The notes: a model not told the origin generated them from the letters alone. Shown: positions 1 to 7,184, numbered from the stretch's first letter. The stretch is DNA of 10,032 nucleotides from Nitrosopumilaceae archaeon (GCA_013867245.1 JACENB010000062.1:1-10032); one strand, 5' to 3'. A program made the numbers and translations.

Positions 1-261
1 ATTCCAAAATGCAACCATACCCTTAATTTTTTTAGCAGCATCATTAGGTTCTGCATAATACCATGCACAATCCTTGTTGGTTTTACCATCTACCGTTACA
101 GAATAATAGTTGGCGGTTCCTTTCCAACCACAAACAGTAGTTAGTTCAGTTTTTGAAAAGTATTCTGATTTGATTGAATCAAATGGAAAATAATGATTTC
201 CTTCAACAATTTCAGTATCATCACTTTCAGCGATTACCACATTGTTCCAAATTGCTTTCAT
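1..261 (-). CDS. DUF427 domain protein, 3' end cut by window edge
   Basis: 87 residues are visible from an ATG at 261; the reading frame runs off the left edge without a stop. The protein matches the small DUF427 family (about 90-95 residues): it starts MKAIWNNVVIAESD, has a central VCGWKGTANYYSV stretch, and ends in CAWYYAEP followed by KGMVAFWN, the usual last block of the family. Probably only a few residues are missing. The function of DUF427 is not settled and no catalytic residues can be named. It lies 65 bases downstream of purF on the same strand but has its own TATA-like box at 282-289, centred about 24.5 bases before the ATG, with no Shine-Dalgarno sequence. It is therefore probably transcribed alone as a leaderless message. 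Confidence 0.85.
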   Translation of the reverse strand, partial: MKAIWNNVVIAESDDTEIVEGNHYFPFDSIKSEYFSKTELTTVCGWKGTANYYSVTVDGKTNKDCAWYYAEPNDAAKKIKGMVAFWN

Positions 262-281
262 GATATTATTAAAAAAATACC

Positions 282-289
282 ATATTTAA
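282..289 (-). promoter_or_regulatory. TATA-like box for the DUF427 gene
   Basis: The minus strand reads TTAAATAT, centred 24.5 bases upstream of the ATG at 261. This is the spacing expected in archaea if transcription starts at or next to the start codon. The same TAAATA core stands at nearly the same distance from purQ and ubiX. A run of seven T lies between box and start, and no ribosome binding site is visible. Confidence 0.5.
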
Positions 290-326
290 CCAAATCTTAT
301 GATTGTAAAATAATTTCAAGAAATAA

Positions 327-1769
327 CTAAATTTTTGCCTTGACTTGTTCACGTTTTGTAAAGTCTGGTTTTATTCCAAGTGAATCATAATTACCAGATG
401 AACAGGTAAAACACATGGAATCCTTTGGCATTCCAACTGCATCAGCAAGATTTTCAGCATCATTGTAACCCAAAAAGTCAACACCAATACTTTTTCGGAC
501 CATTTCAGTTATTTCTTCAGTGGTCATTTCTTTACCATCAGTAAACGTTGCAAGTTCCTCTTGAGATGGAAAATCAATTCCAGCATAACAAGGATAATTG
601 ATTTGAGGATATGTAATTAGCATACTAATTTTTTTAGCCCCTGCTCTTCTTAGTGCTTTGATAATAGCTTTAGAACTCGTTCCCCTAACTAAACTATCAT
701 CAATCACTACAACATGTTTGTCTCGAATTATTTCACTTATTGGAATGATCCATCGATTAATTTCCACTCTGTCACTTTGATGAGGCTCAATGAAACTTCT
801 CAAAGGACCTTTCTTACTATATCTGTCTTTGAGAAGGCCTTCATCAAAAGACACACCTAGTTCTTGTGCGTAACCTAATGCTGCAGGTCTTGCAGAATCT
901 GGAACTGGAATTACTAAATCTGCATCCCTAATTGGGAATTTTTTTGCCATAAATCGTCCAATGTTTTTTCTGGAAACGTAAATGTTGTGTCCTTCCATCA
1001 TACTTGATGGATGTGCAAAGTAAGTAAATTCAAACGAACAATGTGCACGAGACTTATCATCAGAGAATTTTTCAGTCTCTAAACCATTTTTACTTAATTT
1101 AATTAATTCACCAGGAACAACATCGCGTTGTAACGTTGCAGCAACTGCAGTTACAGCTGCGGATTCAGAAGTTACAATGTATGTGTCATCAGATTCTTTA
1201 TGGCCTAAAACCATTGGACGAAATCCTTTAGGATCCCTTGCAGCATAAACAGAATTATCATCAGAAATAAAAGTAAAACAATACGAACCAACCATTTCAT
1301 TTTTTAAAATTGAAAGTGCTTTTCCCATTTCCCCATTTTCAGAAATTAATGAAACTAATCTTTCTGCAGCAACCAAAGTATCACTTGCACTTTGAGGAGT
1401 AAAAGAACATCCTCCAACTAAATTGGATAGTTCTTGTGCATTTGCAATTGTTCCATTATGTGCAACACAAAGATCTTTTACTTTCAATGGTTGTGCATTT
1501 GCCAAAGTGCTAGTGCCCATTGTAGAATATCTAACATGACCAATTACACAAGGTGATGCATATTCTTGAGCAATTTTTTTAAATTCAGAAGATGAATGAG
1601 AAACTAGACCTACTTTTTTGAATGGTGGTTTGTTAGGTACTGCAAATCCCCATGCTTCCTGTCCTCTATGTTGTAAAGCTCGTAATGCATCAAAAACCAT
1701 AGGAACGACATTCTTACCAGTTAGACTGTAAATTCCAACTACTCCACAATTTTCTTTGACTTTAGGCAC
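327..1769 (-). CDS. purF: Amidophosphoribosyltransferase (PurF)
   Basis: Catalyses the first committed step of purine synthesis: PRPP plus glutamine gives 5-phosphoribosylamine. The 480 residues are usual for the family. The N-terminal Ntn glutaminase half shows the nucleophile Cys8 in NCGVVGIY, the RYSTMG block near 80-85, HNGTIAN at 104-110 and SASDTL near 127. A seven-residue propeptide ahead of Cys8 is probably removed. The C-terminal phosphoribosyltransferase half has the PRPP loop VVVIDDSLVRGTSS at 353-366. Cys244, Cys394, Cys453 and Cys456 sit where the Bacillus-type enzyme binds its 4Fe-4S cluster. The start is GTG, fixed by the position of Cys8 and by GGGAGATGG just upstream. It overlaps the purL end by 8 bases and is the last gene of purQ-purL-purF. 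The flexible loop near 318-326 appears longer than in the Bacillus enzyme. Confidence 0.97.
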   Translation of the reverse strand: MPKVKENCGVVGIYSLTGKNVVPMVFDALRALQHRGQEAWGFAVPNKPPFKKVGLVSHSSSEFKKIAQEYASPCVIGHVRYSTMGTSTLANAQPLKVKDLCVAHNGTIANAQELSNLVGGCSFTPQSASDTLVAAERLVSLISENGEMGKALSILKNEMVGSYCFTFISDDNSVYAARDPKGFRPMVLGHKESDDTYIVTSESAAVTAVAATLQRDVVPGELIKLSKNGLETEKFSDDKSRAHCSFEFTYFAHPSSMMEGHNIYVSRKNIGRFMAKKFPIRDADLVIPVPDSARPAALGYAQELGVSFDEGLLKDRYSKKGPLRSFIEPHQSDRVEINRWIIPISEIIRDKHVVVIDDSLVRGTSSKAIIKALRRAGAKKISMLITYPQINYPCYAGIDFPSQEELATFTDGKEMTTEEITEMVRKSIGVDFLGYNDAENLADAVGMPKDSMCFTCSSGNYDSLGIKPDFTKREQVKAKI

Positions 1770-3927
1770 GTAAAACCATCTCCCTTAACGAATTAAACCA
1801 AGTCTTTTGTGCTTTATCAACGCTTAGATCAATTATTGGTGTAGAATCATTACTAAATTGAATGGAATCCCCAGCAAACTCTCCAATTACTGAATACGAT
1901 ACATTGTGTTTTTTCAATATCTCTTCTAGATTTTGAATATTTTCTTTTTCAAATGTAATTAAATATCTTGAATGGCTTTCTGAAAATAAAATCTTATCAG
2001 AATCTAATTTTTCACCAGGTATTTTTTCCAAAGAAACATTACAACCAATTTGATTTGTCATACAAAGTTCAGATATTGCAATTGCCAGTCCACCTTTAGA
2101 ACAATCATGTGCAGATTTGATTAAATCATTTTCAATTATTTCCAATACAGAATTCATATTTTTCTTTGATTCTGTAAAGTCAACTGAAGGACATTTACCT
2201 CCAACAAATTTATGAATATATTCAGAATATTCTGAACCTCCTAATTCATCTTTAGTATCTCCAATCATAATTAATGAATCTCCAGAATTAATTTTTTGAA
2301 TCCTCAAAGGTTTCTTATCAATTAAACCAATTACACCAATTACAGGAGTTGGTTTGATTGGACCATCGGATGTCTCATTGTACAAACTTACTTTGCCACC
2401 AACACATGGAATTTCAAAGTCTTTTGCAAAATCAGTTAGTCCTTTAAGAGATTCTAAAAATGTCCAAAATATTTCAGGATCATTAGGATTTCCAAATTGA
2501 AGATGATCAAGCATTCCAATTGGTTTTGCACCAGTACAAACTACATTTCTACATGCTTCTTCAAAGCAACCAATAGCACCTTCGCGTGGATTAATGTAGC
2601 ATTGTTTTGGGTTACCATCAATCTTAATTGAAAGAGATTTTCCATTATCTAGCCTCAAAACAGATGCATCATGACCAGGTTTTGTAACAGTTCTAATTCC
2701 AACCTCATGATCATATTGCCCATACACCCAAATCTTACTTGCAATATTTGGAGAGCCAAGCAATTTCATCAAAGTTTCAGAGTAATCAGATAGTTGTGGG
2801 TAAGATTTTGGGGTTTCAAGATTTTCAAGATAAACAGGTTTACTGGAAGGTAAATCAAGTAAAGTAGCATTTGCAACAATATCTGTAGAAATATTTGCAA
2901 TTGAAGTTTCACCTTTCTTTACATGCATTTTATTATCAAATGTAACATGTCCAATTACAGAGCATTCAATTCTAAATTTTTCACAAATTTTTTGTAATTT
3001 AATTAATTTCTCATTGTCTGTAACAATCAACATTCTTTCTTGAGATTCAGAAATCATTATTTCATCAGAATGCATGTCTGACTCACGAGTATGGACTTTT
3101 TCTACATCCATTTCTATTCCAATATCTAATGCATCAGCAGTTTCAGATACAGCACATGACAGACCACCGCCACCAAGATCTTTCATTGCATGAATTAGTT
3201 GTTCATTACGTGCTTCCAAAATTGCTTCAATGATTAATTTTTCAATAAAAGGATCAGGTATTTGAACAGCTGAACGATCCTCAGTCTCTAAAGAATCAGA
3301 TGCAAATTGAGAACCACCTATTCCATCTCTTCCAGTGGCACCACCTAAAAGAACCACAACGTCACCTTTTTTTGCATGATTTTTAATTAAATTCTCTTTT
3401 TTACCAAACCCGATTGCAGCAACATCTACCATTGCATAATTTTTGTAGCATTCATCAAATTCAACTTCACCACCAACAGTAGGAATTCCTAAACAATTAC
3501 CATAATCTGCAATTCCAGTTACTGCATTTTTAAAAAGCCATTTTGCATGTTGATCATTTTCAATATTTCCAAAACGTAATCCATCTAGAAGGGCAATTGG
3601 ACGAGTACCAGCAGATAAAATATCTCTAATAACTCCTCCAACACCAGTTGCAGCACCACCATAAGGCTCAACAGCTGAAGGGTGATTATGACTTTCAATG
3701 TGAGCTGTTACAACATATCCATCTCCAACATCTAAAACTCCAGAATCATATCCTTTTTCATTAATTACCAATGGGCCATCCATAGGTAACATTTTGAGAT
3801 GTTTTTTAGAAGATTTGTAAGAGCAGTGTTCAGACCACTCAGCTGCTACAATTTGTAATTCTGTTGGAGTTGGTTCTCTACCAATCTTTGTTTTTAGTTC
3901 TTCTAATTCATGTGATTCTAAACTCAA
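1762..3927 (-). CDS. purL: FGAM synthetase large subunit, short archaeal type (PurL)
   Basis: ATP-dependent synthetase subunit that turns FGAR into FGAM using ammonia delivered by PurQ, with PurS as the bridging subunit. Its 721 residues match the short PurL class rather than the fused enzyme of about 1300 residues. Two tandem PurM/AIR-synthase-like halves are visible. The first has WSEHCSYKSS (31-40, with the family's catalytic His at 34), ESHNHPSAVEPYGGAATG (78-95), VGGEVEFD (151-158) and KDLGGGGLS (249-257). The second has VVCTGAKPIGMLDHLQFGNP (462-481), CVGGKVSLYNET (508-519) and SAHDCSKGGLAIA (605-617). The start is TTG: TTGA at 3924-3927 carries both the purL start and the purQ stop, and AGGT (3936-3939) lies 8 bases upstream. 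No in-frame ATG gives a better N-terminus. Translation is probably coupled to purQ. Confidence 0.97.
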   Translation of the reverse strand: MSLESHELEELKTKIGREPTPTELQIVAAEWSEHCSYKSSKKHLKMLPMDGPLVINEKGYDSGVLDVGDGYVVTAHIESHNHPSAVEPYGGAATGVGGVIRDILSAGTRPIALLDGLRFGNIENDQHAKWLFKNAVTGIADYGNCLGIPTVGGEVEFDECYKNYAMVDVAAIGFGKKENLIKNHAKKGDVVVLLGGATGRDGIGGSQFASDSLETEDRSAVQIPDPFIEKLIIEAILEARNEQLIHAMKDLGGGGLSCAVSETADALDIGIEMDVEKVHTRESDMHSDEIMISESQERMLIVTDNEKLIKLQKICEKFRIECSVIGHVTFDNKMHVKKGETSIANISTDIVANATLLDLPSSKPVYLENLETPKSYPQLSDYSETLMKLLGSPNIASKIWVYGQYDHEVGIRTVTKPGHDASVLRLDNGKSLSIKIDGNPKQCYINPREGAIGCFEEACRNVVCTGAKPIGMLDHLQFGNPNDPEIFWTFLESLKGLTDFAKDFEIPCVGGKVSLYNETSDGPIKPTPVIGVIGLIDKKPLRIQKINSGDSLIMIGDTKDELGGSEYSEYIHKFVGGKCPSVDFTESKKNMNSVLEIIENDLIKSAHDCSKGGLAIAISELCMTNQIGCNVSLEKIPGEKLDSDKILFSESHSRYLITFEKENIQNLEEILKKHNVSYSVIGEFAGDSIQFSNDSTPIIDLSVDKAQKTWFNSLREMVLRA
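1776..1784 (-). promoter_or_regulatory. Ribosome binding site of purF
   Basis: The minus strand reads GGGAGATGG inside the end of purL. GGAG lies 10 bases before the GTG at 1769 and resembles the archaeal GGAGGTGAT. It supports translation of purF as an internal gene of the pur transcript and helps fix the GTG start. Confidence 0.55.
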
Positions 3928-4604
3928 TTTTCAATACCTGCTTTTTTTAATAAAGATTCAAAAATTAATGATGATGGTTTATTATCTTGAGGGTTAATTT
4001 CTGATTCAACAGCTCTTTCAGGATGAGGCATCATGCCAACTACATTTCCATCTTCATTACAAACACCAGCAATTTGATTCAACGAACCATTCACAACTTG
4101 ATCATATTTGAAAACAATCTGATTCTTTGCTTCAAGTTTATTCAATGTCTCATCATCAACATAATAACGTCCTTCACCATTTGCAATTGGAATAGGAATT
4201 TTCTGATTTAATTCAAATTGATTTGTAAAGGGGGTCTTGTTATTTTCAACAACTAAATTTGTCCACTCACACATAAAATTAAGAGAATCATTTTTGAGCA
4301 AAACTCCAGGTAATAATCCAGATTCTACCAAAATTTGAAATCCATTACAGACACCCAAAATTGGAAGTCCTTTCTGAGCAATTTTTTTTACATCTTGTAT
4401 AATTGGACTATTTGCAGCAATAACACCTGCTCGTAATCTATCACCATATGAGAATCCACCAGGTAAAATAACTGCATCAAGATTATCAGGAAGAGGTTTG
4501 TCATGCCAGCAATATTGTGCATTTAGATTAAAAACATCAGATAATACATGAAACATATCACGATCGCAATTACTTCCAGGAAAAACTACAACTCCAACAT
4601 TCAC
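3924..4604 (-). CDS. purQ: FGAM synthetase glutaminase subunit (PurQ)
   Basis: Class I glutamine amidotransferase that hydrolyses glutamine and passes ammonia to PurL for FGAM synthesis. The 226 residues are normal for the family. It begins MNVGVVVFPGSNCDRD, has PGGFSYGDRLRAG at 48-60, the nucleophile Cys86 in LGVCNGFQIL, and the rest of the triad in HPERA (His194, Glu196). The start is GTG. Seven in-frame codons upstream give no better start (one CTG), and a stop follows just beyond. There is no Shine-Dalgarno sequence, but a TATA-like box lies 24.5 bases before the GTG, so the message is probably leaderless and purQ is the first gene of purQ-purL-purF. The stop overlaps the purL start in TTGA. 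The divergent CBS gene starts 78 bases away. Confidence 0.97.
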   Translation of the reverse strand: MNVGVVVFPGSNCDRDMFHVLSDVFNLNAQYCWHDKPLPDNLDAVILPGGFSYGDRLRAGVIAANSPIIQDVKKIAQKGLPILGVCNGFQILVESGLLPGVLLKNDSLNFMCEWTNLVVENNKTPFTNQFELNQKIPIPIANGEGRYYVDDETLNKLEAKNQIVFKYDQVVNGSLNQIAGVCNEDGNVVGMMPHPERAVESEINPQDNKPSSLIFESLLKKAGIEN

Positions 4605-4624
4605 AATTGCTTTTAGTTTCAGAG

Positions 4625-4632
4625 TTATTTAA
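4625..4632 (-). promoter_or_regulatory. TATA-like box for the purQ-purL-purF operon
   Basis: The minus strand reads TTAAATAA, centred 24.5 bases before the GTG of purQ. No ribosome binding site is seen between box and start, which fits a leaderless transcript. It shares the 78-base divergent interval 4605-4682 with the promoter of the CBS gene. Confidence 0.55.
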
Positions 4633-4653
4633 TTTGAGCCCAGCCTGACATAA

Positions 4654-4661
4654 TTTTTAAG
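4654..4661 (+). promoter_or_regulatory. TATA-like box for the CBS-domain gene
   Basis: TTTTTAAG is centred 25.5 bases before the ATG at 4683. A G-rich GGGGGAT at 4672-4678 just before the ATG resembles a Shine-Dalgarno sequence, though its spacing of 4 bases is short. The message may be leaderless or may begin slightly upstream. With the purQ box at 4625-4632 this makes a compact back-to-back promoter region where one regulator could touch both. Confidence 0.4.
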
Positions 4662-4682
4662 TGAATAATTTGGGGGATCGCT

Positions 4683-5099
4683 ATGGCAAAAGTCAGAGAC
4701 ATTATGCAAAAGAACGTAATTACAATTGAAAGTGTAAAAAAAGCACATGATGCAGCAATTATTCTTAAAGAAAAAGAGATCAGTTTTCTAGTAGTAGTCA
4801 AAGAAGGAAAGCCAATAGGTATTGTTTCAGAAAGAGACATTGTAAGAAAAATTGTTGCAGAGAATAATGATCCACAGACAACACAATTAGAAACAATCAT
4901 GTCTAAAAATTTCAAATGGGTTGAACCAAACGCATCAATTGAGTCATCTGTTCAAAAAATGTTAAACAACAATATCAGACGACTAGTAGTATTGGAAAAC
5001 GAGAATTTAGCAGGAGTAATCACTCAAACAGATTTAACAGAATTTTTGAGAAGCAAAATTTTGATTAATGCAACTGTTGAAAATATTGAAACAAATTAA
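4683..5099 (+). CDS. Two-CBS-domain protein
   Basis: 138 residues made almost entirely of a CBS pair. CBS1 spans roughly 3-60 (start KVRDIMQKNVITI, end GIVSERDIVRKI) and CBS2 roughly 69-125 (start ETIMSKNFKWV, end GVITQTDLTEFLR). There is no membrane segment or attached effector domain. CBS pairs commonly bind adenine nucleotides such as AMP or ATP, or SAM, and act as sensors, often as dimers. The ligand and target cannot be read from the sequence. The gene sits on the opposite strand between purS and purQ: it diverges from purQ and its TAA overlaps the purS stop in TTAA (5096-5099). A role in sensing purine nucleotide state is attractive from position but is inference only. Stand-alone CBS proteins are common in archaea, so chance placement is possible. 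Confidence 0.93.
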   Translation: MAKVRDIMQKNVITIESVKKAHDAAIILKEKEISFLVVVKEGKPIGIVSERDIVRKIVAENNDPQTTQLETIMSKNFKWVEPNASIESSVQKMLNNNIRRLVVLENENLAGVITQTDLTEFLRSKILINATVENIETN

Positions 5100-5356
5100 A
5101 TGTCAAAAACATCAATTTTGACAATACTGACCATAGGATTGTAAATTCTTAATTCGTCACAAATCTCCTTAACCTTTGACTGAGCAGTTTCTTTATCATT
5201 TTCATCAATTAAAAATTTTAACATTTTTGCAGTTTTAATTTCAGATACATTTTGATGAGTACCTTTTAAAACTAAATCATTCAGAATAGTTTTTCCCTCG
5301 GGATCACTAATTCCAGGCTTATTTTCTATTGTCACATGAACCTGATAACTTGTCAT
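5096..5356 (-). CDS. purS: FGAM synthetase small subunit (PurS)
   Basis: Small structural subunit that holds PurL and PurQ together in the FGAM synthetase complex and helps ammonia transfer. The 86 residues match the family. The signature KPGISDPEGKTI (13-24) follows the first strand YQVHVTIEN. The rest gives the expected mixed fold with VSEIKTAKMLKFLID (37-51), the helix ETAQSKVKEICDEL and the final strand SIVKIDVFDI. The ATG at 5356 fits the usual N-terminus (MTSYQVHV). It lies 52 bases downstream of the methyltransferase gene on the same strand and may be read through from it. A weak TATA-like ATTAATCA at 5377-5384, 24.5 bases before the ATG, could give it its own start. It is 491 bases from purQ, with the opposing CBS gene between, so it is unlikely to share a simple transcript with purQ-purL-purF. 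Confidence 0.95.
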   Translation of the reverse strand: MTSYQVHVTIENKPGISDPEGKTILNDLVLKGTHQNVSEIKTAKMLKFLIDENDKETAQSKVKEICDELRIYNPMVSIVKIDVFDI

Positions 5357-5408
5357 ATCATCGAGTAGTAAAATACTGATTAATCTATCTTCCGAATAAT
5401 TTTAAAAA

Positions 5409-6584
5409 TTATAGTAGTCCACTTTGTATTAAAAATGATTTTAATTTCTCTTTTGTATTTACGTCATCAAATTTATCATCTTGATCAATAGGAAATAGTT
5501 CATGTCCATTTAAAATTAAATTATGAGGTCCCAAGTCACGTGCATTATCAGCATTCATAGAATTAATCATATCAAATACTTGATCATTAGTAGGATAGAC
5601 ACCATTATTTTCCAGAAATGTCCTCAAATCAATTCCCTGTATCCAATTTCTTTTTTCATTTCTTGAACCATAATCAATTAAGATTTCGTCAAAATTTGAT
5701 TTGATATCAATATGAGAATCAGGACCAAATTCCTCATCATATTTTTCAGTTCCACGCCAAGCACGATCAATTGTTTTTGATTGAGTATTTTTTAACAACC
5801 ACATGTTTCTTTCAAGTTTTTTATTTACAGCGTCACCCAAACCTGATTTACTTTTATTTAGTAATCGAGGTAAAAACTTCTCAAGTTCCAATTTTTCACT
5901 TTTAAGTCGAGATGAATTTTTTGTAGCAGTATTTTCTAAAGAATTAGGATGTTCAAAAAAACAAAATGAACTCATAGAAACAAGAAGTTCAAGGACATCT
6001 TGAAAAGGCTCATCAAAATGATGTACAACATTCAAAGCCAATACAATATCAAAATGTTGAACTTCTTTCAGATTCTGTAAATGTTTCAAATTCATTTGTT
6101 TTTCGAGGAGTAAAATGTTTTGATTATTGTTTTTTTTACAAGAATCTAGTAAATTTCGTTTAGAATCACCCTCTACAGCAACAAAAACTCCAGAAAAATC
6201 CTCAGATAATCGAAATGTGAAATAACCTTCAGCTGCACCTAGATCTAAAACAGATATTGGACGATTAAATTTTTTACAAAATTCAAAAATTTCCTGATAA
6301 CGTTCTACAGACTCCCTATATCCTAAAGAAATAGTCTGTCCTTGTATTCTAACATCATTGTAAGTATCTATTTTGATTGATTCGTTTTGAGAAATTTCTT
6401 TTTTTTGTAATTCAGTATATTCACTAGAATTTTTAAGAATTAAAGAAAGTTGTTCTAAATTTATTTTATTATTTTGTATCTCATCAGCATAGAAATCTAA
6501 GTCATCAAGTGTAGGCTCCCTATCTAATAATTGTAAATATTGTTCACGAATAGATTTCCTCATATTCATTACAAATAATTTCAT
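5409..6584 (-). CDS. SAM-dependent methyltransferase with DUF4214-like N-terminus and kinase-like C-terminal motif
   Basis: 391 residues in three parts. Residues about 10-58 (REQYLQLLDREPTLDDLDFY to LKNSSEY) have the pattern of DUF4214, a small helical domain often found in surface or glycan-related proteins. Residues about 85-215 are a class I methyltransferase: motif I SVLDLGAAEGYFTFRLS (111-127), the acidic VAVEGDS (136-141), and FDIVLALNVVHHFDEP (178-193). The remaining 175 residues are not recognised as a whole, but RDLGPHNLIL (349-358) followed by PIDQDD (365-370) mirrors the RDLKPEN and DFG elements of protein and small-molecule kinases. Glycan methyltransferase-kinase fusions such as WbdD exist, but the similarity is not proven here and no full kinase domain is seen. 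The substrate is unknown. The start is uncertain: ATG 6584, or ATG 6569 with TAAATTA near 6593-6599 as a possible TATA box. It is rich in Asn and Lys and may be an accessory gene. Confidence 0.85.
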   Translation of the reverse strand: MKLFVMNMRKSIREQYLQLLDREPTLDDLDFYADEIQNNKINLEQLSLILKNSSEYTELQKKEISQNESIKIDTYNDVRIQGQTISLGYRESVERYQEIFEFCKKFNRPISVLDLGAAEGYFTFRLSEDFSGVFVAVEGDSKRNLLDSCKKNNNQNILLLEKQMNLKHLQNLKEVQHFDIVLALNVVHHFDEPFQDVLELLVSMSSFCFFEHPNSLENTATKNSSRLKSEKLELEKFLPRLLNKSKSGLGDAVNKKLERNMWLLKNTQSKTIDRAWRGTEKYDEEFGPDSHIDIKSNFDEILIDYGSRNEKRNWIQGIDLRTFLENNGVYPTNDQVFDMINSMNADNARDLGPHNLILNGHELFPIDQDDKFDDVNTKEKLKSFLIQSGLL

Positions 6585-6631
6585 CAGGCTAGTAATTTAC
6601 ATTTCTAGATAGCAATTTTAGGGTTAGATAG

Positions 6632-6639
6632 TTATACCA
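6632..6639 (+). promoter_or_regulatory. TATA-like box for the gene at 6661
   Basis: TTATACCA is centred 25.5 bases before the ATG at 6661, with no ribosome binding site between, consistent with a leaderless message. It lies in the 76-base divergent interval between the methyltransferase gene and this gene. Confidence 0.35.
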
Positions 6640-6660
6640 GAATATTTCAACATATCATAT

Positions 6661-7131
6661 ATGACAAGAAAAGAGAGAATGAGATATTGGAAACTTACTT
6701 CTGATGAAATGATGGAATTCAATTATGATGATAGTAAATTATTGAACTGGGAAATTAAGTGTATTAGAGAACCAGAAGATGAAGCACATTTTATTGGCGT
6801 ATTCATGTATAGAAACGGTACTGCTTACGATTATGAATCAGTAAAGGGGATTTGTTATTTTCATAATAATATAGATAGAAAAGAACTTCCAGAAATTACA
6901 AAATTTTTGCAAGGAAAATTTAATGGAAAAGAAATGGAAAAAGGGGACAGAATATTATTGAAAGATTCAGATCAAATTTTCTCTAGTACAGATATTGGAA
7001 GTTTAGCAAAAGAAATGGAAAGTAAATTCAACACCAAGGCAGTTATATCTTTAGAATTTGAGGACATTACTGCTGAAGCATTAAAAGAATCAGGCATGCC
7101 AGAAGCAAAACTATTACCAGTTCCAAAATAG
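6661..7131 (+). CDS. Hypothetical protein upstream of tatC
   Basis: 156 residues; I do not recognise the family. It is charged, acidic and apparently soluble: no signal peptide, membrane segment or twin-arginine motif. Visible blocks are RYWKLTSDEMMEFNYDD (9-25), a strand-rich stretch FIGVFMYRNGTAYDY (44-58), GICYFHNNIDRKELPEITKF (63-82) and a C-terminal part with KAVISLEFEDIT (126-137) and the proline-rich end AKLLPVPK. There are only two cysteines (34 and 65) and no obvious catalytic motif. The ATG at 6661 is favoured by a TATA-like box 25 bases upstream; Met7 is a less likely start. It is followed after 53 bases by tatC on the same strand, but an AT palindrome at 7133-7148 lies between, so co-transcription is uncertain. 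A link to protein export is position only. Confidence 0.75.
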   Translation: MTRKERMRYWKLTSDEMMEFNYDDSKLLNWEIKCIREPEDEAHFIGVFMYRNGTAYDYESVKGICYFHNNIDRKELPEITKFLQGKFNGKEMEKGDRILLKDSDQIFSSTDIGSLAKEMESKFNTKAVISLEFEDITAEALKESGMPEAKLLPVPK

Positions 7132-7132
7132 G

Positions 7133-7148
7133 TATTTTTTAAAAAATA
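7133..7148 (+). repeat. Perfect AT palindrome between the hypothetical gene and tatC
   Basis: TATTTTTTAAAAAATA is a perfect 16-base inverted repeat without a loop, starting two bases after the stop of the upstream gene. The T6 run could act as an archaeal U-tract terminator. The A-rich half, continuing TATAC to 7151, is also the best TATA candidate for tatC, which would put the transcript start near 7171, about 14 bases before its ATG. Which role it plays cannot be decided from sequence. Confidence 0.4.
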
Positions 7149-7184
7149 TACATTTTCATACATCATTACATAAATTGAGATTAG

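Noticed and set aside
4023..4211. Plus-strand open frame of 62 codons inside purQ
   Set aside because: It lies fully opposite the well-supported purQ gene, and its product is low-complexity Ile/Asn-rich sequence with no family character.
4625..4915. Minus-strand open frame of 96 codons opposite the CBS gene
   Set aside because: It is hydrophobic only because it is the complement of the CBS-coding sequence; the CBS frame has clear domain motifs and a promoter.
5803..6003. Plus-strand open frame inside the methyltransferase gene
   Set aside because: Ser/Phe-rich shadow of the opposite strand; the methyltransferase motifs on the minus strand decide the coding frame.
6972..7166. Minus-strand open frame of 64 codons opposite the end of the 6661 gene
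   Set aside because: No recognisable motif or ribosome binding site; the plus-strand frame is longer and has a TATA-like box at the right distance.
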